This document shows positions 18,540 through 30,121 of a stretch of 64,000 nucleotides of DNA, in pieces. Both the position numbers and the translations under genes were made by a program. Numbering within the stretch: position 1 is the first letter of the stretch; the number at the start of each line of letters is the position of its first letter. Origin of the DNA: Rhizobium album (GTDB lineage Bacteria > Pseudomonadota > Alphaproteobacteria > Rhizobiales > Rhizobiaceae); NCBI RefSeq assembly GCF_003122325.1, contig NZ_QFBC01000007.1, positions 186,001 through 250,000 of the forward strand, read 5' to 3'. Under the pieces are notes generated by a model, which was not told the origin of the DNA, ran no database searches, and saw nothing but the letters and a program-made list of their open reading frames with translations.

Positions 18540-19904
18540 TTAATTGTGGTAGGCAGCTTCACCATGCGAGGCGAGGTCGAGACCTTCGCGCTCGGCTTCC
18601 ACCGGCACGCGCAGGCCGACGATGACGTCGACGATCTTGTAGAGGATCGCGGACACGACGGCGCACCAGACGATGGTGATGACGACGGCGACGATCTGGG
18701 TCCAGGTCTGCGAGGCGATGGAGAAATCCGCCGCGCCGGTTCCGCCAAGCGCCGGAGCCGTCAGGATGCCGGTGCCGACGGCGCCGATGATGCCGCCGAT
18801 GCCGTGGACGCCAAAGACGTCAGCCGTATCGTCGTAACCGAACTTGTTCTTGACCGTGGAGACGAAGAAGTAGCAGACCGGCGACGCGATCAGGCCGAGA
18901 ACGATCGAGCCGATCGGACCGATGGAGCCGGCAGCCGGCGTGACGGCGACGAGACCGGCAATCATGCCCGAGGCGGCGCCCAGCATCGAGGCCTTGCCGC
19001 GAGCGAAGGTTTCGACGAGTGCCCACGCCACGATGGCGCCGGCCGTCGCCAGGAAGGTATTGATGGTGGCGAGAACCGCGCCGCCGCTCGCTTCGAGGTT
19101 GGAGCCGGCGTTGAAACCGAACCAGCCGAACCACAGCATCGCGGCGCCGACCAGCGTCAGCGTCATGGAGTGCGGGGCCATCATGTCCTTGCCGAAGCCG
19201 GTGCGCTTGCCGACCATGATCGCGCCGACCAGGCCGGCAACGCCGGCATTGATGTGAACGACCGTGCCGCCGGCGAAGTCGAGTGCGCCCATGTTGAAGA
19301 TCAGGCCGCTGCCGTCCCAGACCATGTGGGCGATCGGGAAATAGACGAACGTTGCCCAGAGGATGGTAAACAGCACGGCGGCCGAGAACTTGATGCGCTC
19401 CGCGAAGGCGCCGATCATCAGCGCCGGGGTGATCGCGGCGAAGGTCATCTGGAAGGCGATGAACGTGTATTCGTAAATCACGACGCCGTCGGTGAAGGTG
19501 GCGGAGGTGCTGTTACCGGTCACGCCCGACAGGAAGAGTTTGCTGAAGCCGCCGAAATAGGCGCTGGTCGAACCGCCGAAGGCGAAGGAGTAGCCGTAGA
19601 CCACCCAGACGATCATCATCGTCGCGCCGATGACCGTGCACTGCATCAGCACCGACAGCATGTTCTTGGCGCGCACGAGGCCGCCATAGAACAGCGCCAG
19701 ACCGGGAATAAGCATGAACAGGACGAGAATGGTCGCCAGATACATGAAGGCGGTATCGGCCTTGTCCGGAACCGGTGCGACAGCGGCGACGGCTTCAGTC
19801 GCAGCCGGCGCGGTCTCCTGCCCGAAGGCGACGACCGGCGCCAGGAGCAGCGCGCTGGCGGCTGCCATGCGGCTCGACAGCGGGGAAAGCTTGGAAAAAG
19901 ACAT
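18540..19904 (-). CDS. amtB: Ammonium transporter AmtB
   Basis: A trimeric ammonia/ammonium channel of the inner membrane, gated by GlnK. It has 454 residues: a cleavable hydrophobic N-terminus, a Pro/Ala/Glu-rich periplasmic stretch, then eleven helices from about residue 50. Conserved parts include GLALFYGGLVRAKNMLS, the pore region FAFGGST, DFAGGTVVHINAGVAGL (pore His) and DVFGVHGIGGIIGAVGTG (second pore His). It lies 26 bases after glnK, so the pair forms a nitrogen-regulated operon. Confidence 0.97.
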   Translation of the reverse strand: MSFSKLSPLSSRMAAASALLLAPVVAFGQETAPAATEAVAAVAPVPDKADTAFMYLATILVLFMLIPGLALFYGGLVRAKNMLSVLMQCTVIGATMMIVWVVYGYSFAFGGSTSAYFGGFSKLFLSGVTGNSTSATFTDGVVIYEYTFIAFQMTFAAITPALMIGAFAERIKFSAAVLFTILWATFVYFPIAHMVWDGSGLIFNMGALDFAGGTVVHINAGVAGLVGAIMVGKRTGFGKDMMAPHSMTLTLVGAAMLWFGWFGFNAGSNLEASGGAVLATINTFLATAGAIVAWALVETFARGKASMLGAASGMIAGLVAVTPAAGSIGPIGSIVLGLIASPVCYFFVSTVKNKFGYDDTADVFGVHGIGGIIGAVGTGILTAPALGGTGAADFSIASQTWTQIVAVVITIVWCAVVSAILYKIVDVIVGLRVPVEAEREGLDLASHGEAAYHN

Positions 19905-19930
19905 CTGAAAAAACTCCCTGATCAGCCGGA

Positions 19931-20377
<447 letters not shown>

Positions 20378-20461
20378 GATTCGCTGGACGGGTTTAAGTT
20401 ATTGAAAAGTAAAAGCTATAATTTCAACAGCCAAGAAACGGGCAACTGGCCGGCTTTTGAA

Positions 20462-20478
20462 TGCGCAAAATTTATGCA
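20462..20478 (-). promoter_or_regulatory. NtrC-like enhancer site
   Basis: TGC-N11-GCA dyad (TGCGCAAAATTTATGCA) in an AT-rich stretch about 85 bases upstream of the sigma-54-type -24 element. It matches the spacing of the NtrC consensus TGCACC-N5-GGTGCA, though the inner bases are degenerate. Confidence 0.45.
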
Positions 20479-20500
20479 ACATCAATAAAATGAGTAATTT

Positions 20501-21385
20501 TTATTCATTTGCCTTTTTCCGAATCAAACCTTCCTGCGCCACCGAGGCCACCAGCAGGCCGGAGCGGGAAAACAGGCTGCCGCGCGTCATGCCGCGGGCG
20601 CCTGATGCGCTCGGGCTGTCCTGAGTGTAGAGCAGCCAGTCGTCGAGCGGAAAGGGACGGTGGAACCACATGGCATGGTCGAGGCTGGCGACCTGCAGCG
20701 TCTGGTCGAAGATCGACGTGCCGTGGGCATAAAGCGAGGTATCGAGCAGCGTCATGTCGGAGAGGTAGGCGAGGATCGCCGCCTGCAGCCTTCGGTCGGC
20801 CGGCACCGGGCCGGTGGTGCGCACCCAGACATCCTGGCGCGGCGGCAGCTTTTCCGCCGAAACGTAATGGGTGAGGGCGGTCGGGCGGATCTCGATGGCC
20901 CGCCGGCGCGTCCAGTAACGGCGGATCGGCTCCGAAGCATGCGCCAAAAACTCGCTCGTGACGCGCTCCTCGTCCAGCAGTTCTTCCGGCTGCGGCACCG
21001 CAGGAATGCCGATCTGATGATCAAATCCCGGCTCTTCCAGCTGGAAGGAGGCCGACATGGAAAAGATCGGCTTGCCGTGCTGGATCGCCACCGTGCGCCG
21101 CGTGGTGAAGCTGGCGCCGTCACGCATGCGCTCGACCTGGTAGAGGATCGGCACCGAGGGATCGCCGGGTCGCATGAAATAGGCGTGCAGCGAATGCACG
21201 AACCGGTCCGCATCGACGCAGCGCTGCGCCGCCATCAGCGCCTGGGCGATGACCTGGCCGCCGAACACCCGCTGCCAGTCGGTCTGCGGGCTCTGGCCGC
21301 GATAGAGGTTCTCCTCGATCTTTTCGAGATCGAGGAGGTCGAGAAGCTGCTCCATCGGGGAAAGGGAGTTTTCGGGTCGCGACAT
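20501..21385 (-). CDS. tesB: Acyl-CoA thioesterase II (TesB type)
   Basis: A double-hotdog thioesterase hydrolysing acyl-CoA to fatty acid and CoA. The start at 21385 is chosen because CCGGAG lies about ten bases before and the chain begins at the family N-terminus (MSPxxxLLDLLDLEKIEENLYRG pattern). A GTG at 21421 is possible. Motifs: VFGGQVIAQALMAAQRCV, HSLHAYFMRPGD, and in the second domain YLSDMTLLDTSLYAHG plus SLDHAMWFHRPF. The length of 294 residues is normal. Confidence 0.92.
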   Translation of the reverse strand: MSRPENSLSPMEQLLDLLDLEKIEENLYRGQSPQTDWQRVFGGQVIAQALMAAQRCVDADRFVHSLHAYFMRPGDPSVPILYQVERMRDGASFTTRRTVAIQHGKPIFSMSASFQLEEPGFDHQIGIPAVPQPEELLDEERVTSEFLAHASEPIRRYWTRRRAIEIRPTALTHYVSAEKLPPRQDVWVRTTGPVPADRRLQAAILAYLSDMTLLDTSLYAHGTSIFDQTLQVASLDHAMWFHRPFPLDDWLLYTQDSPSASGARGMTRGSLFSRSGLLVASVAQEGLIRKKANE

Positions 21386-21470
21386 TTTGAACAAACTCCG
21401 GCGGTAGGAAGGGACCGACACATCCTCTATAGTCGGGCCTTCGGATACTCAAGCAACTAGGGAGCGGACA

Positions 21471-22685
21471 ATGATCGATATGCTGGTGGTGGGTGGCGGT
21501 TATGTCGGCCTTTCGCTTGCGGTTGCCGTCAAGCAGGCCGCCCCGCACCTTGCCGTCGAGGTGCTGGAGGCCGCACCCGAAGACGCCTGGCGCAACGACG
21601 GCCGCGCCTCGGCGATCATCGCCGCCGCCTCGCAACTGCTCGGCATCCTCGGCGTCTGGCAGGATATCGAACCCGAAGCCCAGCCGATCACCCGCATGGT
21701 CGTCACCGATTCGCGCACCGGCGATCCCGTGCGCCCGGTGTTCCTGACCTTTGCCGGCGAGGTGACGGAGGGCAAACCCTTTGCCCACATGATCCCCAAC
21801 CTCGCCCTCGTCGGCGCCCTGCGCCAGGCCTGCGAACGTCTCGGCGTAACGATCCGCCACCGCACGACGGCATCCGGTTTCTCGGCCGGCAGCACCCATG
21901 TCGACGTCACCCTGGCGGACGGCTCGCCCTTGCAGGCGCGCCTGCTGGTCGCCTGCGACGGCGTGCGCTCGAAACTGCGCGACATGGCCGGTATCAAGAC
22001 GGTGCGCTGGGACTACGGCCAGTCCGGCATCGTCACCACGGTCGAGCACGAACGGCCGCATGACGGCTGCGCCGAAGAACATTTCCTGCCCGCCGGCCCC
22101 TTCGCCATCCTGCCGTTGAAGAACAACCGCTCCTCGCTGGTCTGGACCGAACGCACCGCCGATGCCGACCGCCTGGTGCGCGCCGACGATCTCGTCTTCG
22201 AGGAAGAACTGGAGCGCCGCTTTGGCCACAAGCTCGGCCGCCTTGCCGTCGTCGGCGACCGGCGCGCCTTCCCGCTCGGCCTGACACTGGCGCGCGATTT
22301 CGTCGCGCCGCGTTTTGCGCTTGCGGGTGACGCGGCCCATGGCATCCACCCGATTTCCGGGCAAGGGCTCAATCTCGGCTTCAAGGATGTGGCGGCACTG
22401 GCGGAAACCATCGTCGAAGCCGACCGCCTCGGCCTCGATATCGGCTCGCTGACGATCCTGGAGCGCTACCAGACCTGGCGCCGCTTCGACACGTTCCGCA
22501 TGGGCGTCACCACCGATGTGCTCAACCGGCTGTTTTCCAACGATATCGGCCCGCTGCGGCTGATGCGCGATTTCGGCCTCGGCCTAGTGGAGCGCATGCC
22601 GAAACTCAAGGATTATTTCATCGGCGAGGCGGCCGGACTGACGGCGAAAAACAATCCGCGCCTTTTGGCGGGGCAGCCGATTTGA
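21471..22685 (+). CDS. UbiH/UbiF/COQ6-family FAD-dependent hydroxylase
   Basis: A 404-residue flavin monooxygenase expected to hydroxylate the ubiquinone ring. FAD motifs are MLVVGGGYVGLSLAVAV at the N-terminus, a central CDGVRSKLR, and FALAGDAAHGIHPISGQGLN near residue 285. Alphaproteobacteria use UbiL/UbiM-type members of this family with varying ring-position specificity, so the exact step is not assigned. It is divergent from tesB with an 85-base spacer. Confidence 0.88.
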   Translation: MIDMLVVGGGYVGLSLAVAVKQAAPHLAVEVLEAAPEDAWRNDGRASAIIAAASQLLGILGVWQDIEPEAQPITRMVVTDSRTGDPVRPVFLTFAGEVTEGKPFAHMIPNLALVGALRQACERLGVTIRHRTTASGFSAGSTHVDVTLADGSPLQARLLVACDGVRSKLRDMAGIKTVRWDYGQSGIVTTVEHERPHDGCAEEHFLPAGPFAILPLKNNRSSLVWTERTADADRLVRADDLVFEEELERRFGHKLGRLAVVGDRRAFPLGLTLARDFVAPRFALAGDAAHGIHPISGQGLNLGFKDVAALAETIVEADRLGLDIGSLTILERYQTWRRFDTFRMGVTTDVLNRLFSNDIGPLRLMRDFGLGLVERMPKLKDYFIGEAAGLTAKNNPRLLAGQPI

Positions 22686-22692
22686 ACGGCGG

Positions 22693-22881
22693 TCAATCCT
22701 CCAGCCGACGGGCTTCCGACACCAGCATGATCGGGATCCCGTCGCGGATAGGATAAGCGAGCCTGGCGCGCTCCGAAACGAGTTCGTTCGTGTCGCGATC
22801 GAAGGAAAGGCGCCCCTTGGTCAGCGGGCAGACGAGCAGTTCCAAGAGCCGCGGATCGACCTTGCTGAGCTTTTCATCCAT
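22693..22881 (-). CDS. Trm112-family zinc-ribbon-like small protein
   Basis: A 62-residue protein of the Trm112/YcaR family ([20 protein letters not shown], then [20 protein letters not shown] and IRDGIPIML). Eukaryotic Trm112 is a methyltransferase partner; the bacterial role is not settled. Only one Cys is visible (VCPL), so it is unlikely to bind zinc by itself. The ATG overlaps the stop of the LON-domain gene (TGATG). Confidence 0.88.
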   Translation of the reverse strand: MDEKLSKVDPRLLELLVCPLTKGRLSFDRDTNELVSERARLAYPIRDGIPIMLVSEARRLED

Positions 22882-23537
22882 CACTGCAGGACCGTGTCGG
22901 AATCGTCGCCGCCGGCGATGACGATTTCGGTGATGGCGATCAGTGTTTCCGCTCGTGTCTTCAGGTCGGGCGCCTCGAGCAGCGCCTGCTTTTCCGCCGG
23001 CCCGAAGGGCGACATCATCGACACCGAATTGACCAGCGTCATGTTGCTTGCCCGCTCGACGCTGTCCCAGTCGGCTTCCAGCTTGTTGGCATCGAGATAG
23101 GCGCGGAACGCCGCCAAAAGCGCCTGGCGGTCGATGCTGCTGTCCTCGTTCGCCATGGTGAGATCGGCGATGAACGGCGCAATGCGGAAAGTGCGGTAGG
23201 GCTTGTGGCTTGCCACCTCCTCGATCAGCCGGTAACGGCAGATGCCGGTAAGCGAGGTGATATAGCGCCCGTCGCCGGTCTCGGCGATGGAGGTAATGCG
23301 GCCGAGGCAGCCGACCTGGCAGAATTCCGAATGGATCTGCTCGGAATAGGACGGCTGCACCATGCCGATCAGCCGGTTGTGGGCAAGCGCATCGTCGAAC
23401 ATCATCAGGTAGCGCGGCTCAAAGACATTCAGCGGCAACTGTCCGCCCGGCAGCAGCAGCGCCCCGGACAGCGGAAAGATCGGGATTGTTTCCGGCAGAT
23501 CACCCTGTTTCAGATATCTGGCGTTTCCCGCTTGCAT
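22881..23537 (-). CDS. LON substrate-binding domain protein
   Basis: A 218-residue protein consisting of the N-terminal domain of Lon only ([20 protein letters not shown], then [13 protein letters not shown] and GCLGRITSI). There is no AAA or protease domain, so it is not a peptidase despite its usual peptidase S16 label. It is coupled to the Trm112-like gene by overlap. It may be a protein-quality-control adaptor, as inferred from the domain and the thioredoxin-like chaperone gene beside it. Confidence 0.88.
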   Translation of the reverse strand: MQAGNARYLKQGDLPETIPIFPLSGALLLPGGQLPLNVFEPRYLMMFDDALAHNRLIGMVQPSYSEQIHSEFCQVGCLGRITSIAETGDGRYITSLTGICRYRLIEEVASHKPYRTFRIAPFIADLTMANEDSSIDRQALLAAFRAYLDANKLEADWDSVERASNMTLVNSVSMMSPFGPAEKQALLEAPDLKTRAETLIAITEIVIAGGDDSDTVLQ

Positions 23538-23633
23538 CAGAGCACGTCCCGTCTGTTTTTATGCCGGCTCCTTCGTCCGTGATCCGGCGTCCGCACCTTA
23601 ATTTGGTGCGTTCGCCGGAAAACACAAGATGTT

Positions 23634-24599
23634 TTACGAAAACAGGATCGAGGAGAGCTTGCGCCGCGCCGCAATCGTCGCCGGATCTTTTACGCCCCAG
23701 ACATCGAAGAACTGCAGCAACTGGCGGCGGGCGCCATCGTCGTCGAAAGCGCGGTCGCGGCGCATGATGAACAGCAGATGGTCTGCCGCCTCGTCGCGCT
23801 TGCCTTCGACGTTGAGGATCTTGGCAAGCTTCATTCGTGCTTCGTGATGTTCCGGATTGAGTGCCAGCTCGTGCTCGATGGCGACGGGATCGCCGAGCTT
23901 GCGCGCTTCCTCGATCTGGTCGAGCTTTTTCACCACCGCCTGGATCGCCGCATCCTTGGCGATGTCCTCGGGCAGGCTGCTGACCAATTCGCGCGCCTGT
24001 CCGTGCTCGCCGCCGGCAATCAGGCTTTCGGCGAGGCCGGCCAGCGCCCGGACGTTTTCACCATCGGCCTGCAGCACGGCACCGTAAAGCTGGGAGGCCG
24101 CCTCGAAATCACCGGCGGCGGCAAGGCCGTCGGCCTCGTCGAGCACGGCGGCGATCTCGACGGCCGGATCGTCAGCGGCGGGTCCGGCGATGCGATCGAT
24201 GAACTGGCGGATCTGGCTGTCCGGCACCGTGCCCATGAAACCGTCTACCGGACGGCCGTTGACGAAGGCGATCACCGCCGGAATCGACTGGATGCCGAGC
24301 TGGCCGGGAATGGACGGATGATCGTCGATGTTCAGCTTGACCAGCTTGACGCGGCCGCGCGCCTCGTCGACCACCTTTTCCAGCACCGGCGTCAGTTGCT
24401 TGCACGGGCCGCACCAGGGCGCCCAGAAATCGACGAGAACCGGCTGGCGACGCGATTCTTCCAGCACGTCCTTGGAGAAGGCAGCCGTCGTAGTGTCCTT
24501 GATGTGGCCGCCCGCCGCCGGCGCGCCGCCGAGATCGACGGACGCCGACATCTGGCTGCCGAAGGAACCGCCATAAGGATTGTTGTTCACGCCGCTCAT
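23634..24599 (-). CDS. Thioredoxin/TPR co-chaperone, CnoX (YbbN)-like
   Basis: A thioredoxin domain (about 30-140) joined to a TPR-type helical C-terminus (about 160-321), the CnoX/YbbN architecture of a holdase that passes clients to GroEL. The start at 24599 follows GGGAGAGATTTG and gives MSGVNNNPYGG. The redox motif is APWCGPCKQLTPVL, so the active CxxC is retained, unlike E. coli YbbN (SxxC). The helical part contains ALAGLAESLIAGGEHGQARE repeats. Confidence 0.88.
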   Translation of the reverse strand: MSGVNNNPYGGSFGSQMSASVDLGGAPAAGGHIKDTTTAAFSKDVLEESRRQPVLVDFWAPWCGPCKQLTPVLEKVVDEARGRVKLVKLNIDDHPSIPGQLGIQSIPAVIAFVNGRPVDGFMGTVPDSQIRQFIDRIAGPAADDPAVEIAAVLDEADGLAAAGDFEAASQLYGAVLQADGENVRALAGLAESLIAGGEHGQARELVSSLPEDIAKDAAIQAVVKKLDQIEEARKLGDPVAIEHELALNPEHHEARMKLAKILNVEGKRDEAADHLLFIMRRDRAFDDDGARRQLLQFFDVWGVKDPATIAARRKLSSILFS

Positions 24600-24671
24600 C
24601 AAATCTCTCCCGCCATCATCGGCCTGTCCGGCCGTTTTCACTGGTCATCGCCTGCCGGCTTAAATCGTATG

Positions 24672-25193
24672 TCAGGCCGTGACTTTCAAGACAAGCGGCC
24701 TGTGGCCCGTCGCTTCCATAAAGCGGATCAGATCGTCGCGCGCAATCGATGTCGTGGCATCGTTGGACAGCGGATGGCAGTTGATGATGTCGTGTTCCAT
24801 CAGGTCCGCATCGAGCACGAAGGTGACGTTGTGGCCGGTATCGTTGATGGCGCCGAAGGCCGTGACGGAGCCGGGCTGCACACCCAGATATTCCATCAGC
24901 TTTTCCGGCTTGCCGAACGAAACCTTGCTGGCGCCGCCGATCAGCGTATGCACCGTCTTCAGGTCGACGGCGGCATTTTCCTCGACGGTCAGCAGGAAGA
25001 ACTGGTCCTTCTTGTCCTTGACGAACAGGTTCTTGGTGTGGCCGCCGGGAATTTCGTCCCGCAACGACACCGATTCGGCAACGGTATAGACCGGGGGGTG
25101 ATCCTTGGTGGCATGCTTTATGCCCAGTTCGTCGAGAAACCGGAAAAGCTCGTCGCGCGTCTTTGGTGCCGTCTCTGTCATGTCCATTCCCAT
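24672..25193 (-). CDS. Prolyl-tRNA editing protein ProX/YbaK-type
   Basis: A free-standing INS-superfamily editing domain that hydrolyses Ala-tRNA(Pro) or Cys-tRNA(Pro). Family marks are KHATKDHPPVYTVAES, GGHTKNLFVKDKKDQFFLL, the lysine region IGGASKVSFGKPEKL, and GSVTAFGAINDTG. Several close starts exist (25193, 25187, 25181) and no Shine-Dalgarno decides among them. The length of about 173 residues suits the ProX/PrdX group. Confidence 0.85.
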   Translation of the reverse strand: MGMDMTETAPKTRDELFRFLDELGIKHATKDHPPVYTVAESVSLRDEIPGGHTKNLFVKDKKDQFFLLTVEENAAVDLKTVHTLIGGASKVSFGKPEKLMEYLGVQPGSVTAFGAINDTGHNVTFVLDADLMEHDIINCHPLSNDATTSIARDDLIRFMEATGHRPLVLKVTA

Positions 25194-25352
25194 GGGTCGA
25201 AATCGATGCGCCGGAGGCCCGGCCGCCTCTGATACGATCCGCGGACCGCTTTTGCAATCGTTGATGTCCAATCAAAACCCAGCATTTCCAGGCCTTTTGC
25301 CGCCCAAAATCCGCTGGCCGAAATTTTTCTCGAAGAAATCGTCATTTCCCTG

Positions 25353-25381
25353 TTGCATTTGAAAATCGTTTGGGCGATATA
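25353..25381 (+). promoter_or_regulatory. Candidate promoter for tRNA-Gly
   Basis: TTGCAT at 25353-25358 and GATATA at 25376-25381 with a 17-base spacer, about 65 bases before the mature tRNA. The -10 is only partly consensus. Confidence 0.35.
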
Positions 25382-25446
25382 GCGCCCGTCGCCGGCAACG
25401 AGCGACCCACGGTCCAGCTAACTACCACAGACCGATGGAATGATGA

Positions 25447-25521
25447 GCGGGTGTAGCTCAGTGGTAGAGCACAACCTTGCCAAGGTTGGGGTCGAGGGTT
25501 CGAATCCCTTCGCCCGCTCCA
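25447..25521 (+). tRNA. tRNA-Gly (GCC)
   Basis: A full cloverleaf: acceptor GCGGGTG/CGCCCGC, D-arm GCTC-AGTGGTA-GAGC, anticodon stem CAACC/GGTTG with loop TTGCCAA (anticodon GCC), T-arm GAGGG-TTCGAAT-CCCTT, discriminator T and encoded CCA at 25519-25521. It reads GGC and GGU. No adjacent integrase or att-like duplication is seen. Confidence 0.97.
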
Positions 25522-25673
25522 ATTTCTCCCAGACACATCGAAATTAAAAATCGGCCTTGTGGCTGCCCTTGGCCGCAATTTCGTCGTTCGTGAAACAACA
25601 TGGCCGTGACTGCGTCCCGCCATCGCGGGAAAGCCTTTCCCTTTGATGCCACTTTGCGTTATGGGCAGTGCCC

Positions 25674-26324
25674 ATGAACCATGAAACATTTGCGATCCTG
25701 CTCGGTGGCGCGCTGACGCCGAACGATCGGCTGAAGACGGCTCTCTCCGGTGCCCGCTTCATTGCCGCCGACGGCGGCATGCGGCATGCGGCGGCCCTCG
25801 GCGTCGAGCCCGAACTCTGGGTCGGCGATTTCGATTCGACCTCGCAGCAGCTTCTCGACACCTGGCCGAACGTGCCGCGCCAGCCCTACCCGGCCGCCAA
25901 GACCGAGACCGACGGCGAGATCGCCGTTTCCGAGGCGCTGGAGCGCGGCGCCGGCCGCATCATCCTGGCCGGGGCGCTTGGCGGCGACCGCAGCGACCAC
26001 GCGCTGCAGCATTATCTTTCCGCCATCGGCCTGGCGCAAACCGGCAAGGACGTGCTCCTGACCTCGGGCGACGAGGAAGCCGTGCCGCTGCTGCCCGGCG
26101 AAAAGACGCTCGACCTGCCGGCCGGCTCGCTGTTTTCCGTGCTCGGCTTTACCGAACTCGATGGATTGTCGCTTGAAAACGTTCGGTATCCGCTGGAGCG
26201 CTTCCATTTGCCCTTCGGCTCGTCACGAACCATATCCAACGTCGCGAACGGTCCGGTGACCTTTACCCTTCACGCCGGCAAGGCCCTGATCCTTGCCCGT
26301 CCCTTCGATTTCAGCGGAGCCTGA
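25674..26324 (+). CDS. Thiamine pyrophosphokinase
   Basis: Transfers pyrophosphate from ATP to thiamine to make TPP. The 216 residues show the TPK catalytic domain: FIAADGGMRHAAALGVEPE, LWVGDFDSTSQ, KTETDGEIAVSEAL and LAGALGGDRSDHALQ, then the B1-binding domain with LPFGSSRTISNV. The ATG at 25674 is preferred over the GTG two codons before. It fits functionally with the thiBPQ uptake system in the same window. The ABC-F gene starts three bases after the stop. Confidence 0.88.
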   Translation: MNHETFAILLGGALTPNDRLKTALSGARFIAADGGMRHAAALGVEPELWVGDFDSTSQQLLDTWPNVPRQPYPAAKTETDGEIAVSEALERGAGRIILAGALGGDRSDHALQHYLSAIGLAQTGKDVLLTSGDEEAVPLLPGEKTLDLPAGSLFSVLGFTELDGLSLENVRYPLERFHLPFGSSRTISNVANGPVTFTLHAGKALILARPFDFSGA

Positions 26325-26327
26325 CCC

Positions 26328-28148
<1,821 letters not shown>

Positions 28149-28169
28149 TCCCGCCGCATCGCCTCCGCC

Positions 28170-29954
28170 TCAGCCCGGCAGCGCCAGCGATGACGGCAGG
28201 GCTTCGAGATGGAAGATGCGCGGCCTGGTTTCCTCGAGGAAACTTTCCGAGCGGCCGATATAGACCAACGCCGTCTGCGACAGACCGGCGAGCACGCCGG
28301 CCAGGTGGTCGGCTGCCGCAGGCTCCAGTCCTTCGAGCGTATCCTCCATCACCAGCCAGCGCGGCGGCCGCAGCAACACCGTCGCGACGCCAAGCGCCGT
28401 ACGGCCGTCATGGTCCAGCACCTTGTCCCAGCGCAAGCGGGTATCGAGCATCTCCCGGAAATGGCTAAGGCCGACACGGTCGAGCGCCGCCTTGATCGCC
28501 TCGTCGGAATAGGTGCCGGCATCCTGCGGAAACGACACCGCCTCGCGCAGCGTGCCATAAGGCAGGTAGCCGACCTGCGGCAGGAACAGGATATCGCCTT
28601 CCGCCGGCGCGGCAATCGTTCCTGTGCCCCATGACCACCAGCCGGCCAGTGCCCGGAACAGCAGGTGGCGGTTGACGCTCTGGTCGCCGTTGATCATCAC
28701 CCGGTCGTTCGGACGCACCACCAGTTCGCCTTCCTGCAGCCGGAAACCGGCCTCCGAGGGGTCTCCACCCTTTTCACTGGAAATGCTGATATCGCGCAGG
28801 GACAGGCTGTCATCGACACTCTGCTCGAACCGGATGTCGCCCTCCGTCGCCGTCTCGTTGTCCATCTGCAAGAGCGCGTAGCGGAAATTGGCGACACGCA
28901 TCAGTGTCGCCTTCCAATCGGCGATGGCACCGAAATTGTCGACATACCAGCGCAACGACGCATAGACCTGGTTGAAGGCGCCCACCGCCATCATCAGCCC
29001 GCCAAAGGTCAGCCCGCCGGCAAAATAGACCGGGGCGGCAATCAGGATCGGCGCGATCACCGTCAGCCAGCCGTAACCGGCCGACACCCAGCGCAGGTTG
29101 GTCAGTGCCAGCGCCAGCCGCCACATGGTCGCGAGAACGGCGGCGATGTCGAGATCGATGCGCTTGCGCTCGGCCCCCTCGCCTTTCAGCACCGCGATCG
29201 CCGTGAGGTTTTCGTTGGTGCGCATCAGCGAGGAGCGCAGTTCCGCTTCCTTCGAATAGCGGTTGGCGTTGAGCGTCACCAGCTTGCGGCCGACGACGGC
29301 GCTGAGCAGCGAGGCCGACGCCGCATAGACGATCGCCGCCCAGACCATGTAGCCGGGTATCGAAAAACTGTCGCCGCGATAGGTGAAGACGAAACCGCTC
29401 GACAGTTCCCACAGGACACCGACGAAGCTCGCCAGCATGATGGTCGCCTGCACCAGACCGATCGTCAGGCTGGTGGTCATTTCGGAGAGGTGGCTGGCAT
29501 CCTCGTGCAGCCGCTGGTCGGGATTGACGCCGAGAATGCCCATGGTCGACAGGCGAAGCGCCCGTTTCGGTTTCAGCCACTGGTCGACGAGGTCACGGGT
29601 CAGACCGTCGCGCATCTTCAGGCCGACGAGCTGGTTGAACCAGGTCTGCGCCACGTTGAGCAGCAGGAGCAGGCTGGCGATGATGGCGAACTGCTGCAAC
29701 TGCATGAGGAAGGCGTCGAGGTCGCGCCGCTGCAGGGCATCGTAGAAGGGCACGTTCCAGCGGTTGAGCAGGACCTGCACATAGGCCGTCGCGAGGATGA
29801 TCGCCAGCATGATCGCCGCCAGAAGCAGCAGCAGGTTGCGGACCCTGGCGCCCCACAGAGCCCGCAACATCATCGCAACCTGCGCAAAAAAACCGATCGC
29901 CGGTTCGGCGACATCATCGGCGGGAGCCGACACGGCAGGTTCGACCTGGGCCAT
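28170..29954 (-). CDS. SbmA/BacA-like membrane protein with degenerate ABC ATPase domain
   Basis: A 594-residue protein: an SbmA_BacA-type membrane domain with about six helices (1-330; LNRWNVPFYDALQRRDLDAF is characteristic) and a YddA-like C-terminal cassette. The cassette has lost its motifs. The Walker A position reads GDQSVNRHLLFRA (about 421-433) instead of G-x4-GK[ST]. The signature position reads LDHDGRTALGVA (about 516), Walker B reads WLVMEDTLEGLE (about 538), and the H-loop reads VYIGRSESF (about 570) with no His. The frame is intact. It may be proton-driven like SbmA/BacA, with the cassette structural. It is convergent with the ABC-F gene. Confidence 0.8.
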   Translation of the reverse strand: MAQVEPAVSAPADDVAEPAIGFFAQVAMMLRALWGARVRNLLLLLAAIMLAIILATAYVQVLLNRWNVPFYDALQRRDLDAFLMQLQQFAIIASLLLLLNVAQTWFNQLVGLKMRDGLTRDLVDQWLKPKRALRLSTMGILGVNPDQRLHEDASHLSEMTTSLTIGLVQATIMLASFVGVLWELSSGFVFTYRGDSFSIPGYMVWAAIVYAASASLLSAVVGRKLVTLNANRYSKEAELRSSLMRTNENLTAIAVLKGEGAERKRIDLDIAAVLATMWRLALALTNLRWVSAGYGWLTVIAPILIAAPVYFAGGLTFGGLMMAVGAFNQVYASLRWYVDNFGAIADWKATLMRVANFRYALLQMDNETATEGDIRFEQSVDDSLSLRDISISSEKGGDPSEAGFRLQEGELVVRPNDRVMINGDQSVNRHLLFRALAGWWSWGTGTIAAPAEGDILFLPQVGYLPYGTLREAVSFPQDAGTYSDEAIKAALDRVGLSHFREMLDTRLRWDKVLDHDGRTALGVATVLLRPPRWLVMEDTLEGLEPAAADHLAGVLAGLSQTALVYIGRSESFLEETRPRIFHLEALPSSLALPG

Positions 29955-30121
29955 GGAAACCTTCTGCTGCGGAATGTCCGATCTTCACATAAGCATGCAC
30001 CCGGCACTTGTCGAACGACAGTTTGACGCGCTGCCGCCGGCAAGAGCCACGGCCACCCTTGCGCTTGCCGTCCGGGCTCCCTAGTTTGCGCCGGTCTTCG
30101 CTAAGGAAAAGTCAAATACCG

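Noticed and set aside
25447-25521. tRNA-Gly as an integration site
   Set aside because: No duplicated tRNA 3' end, integrase or atypical gene block lies on either side.
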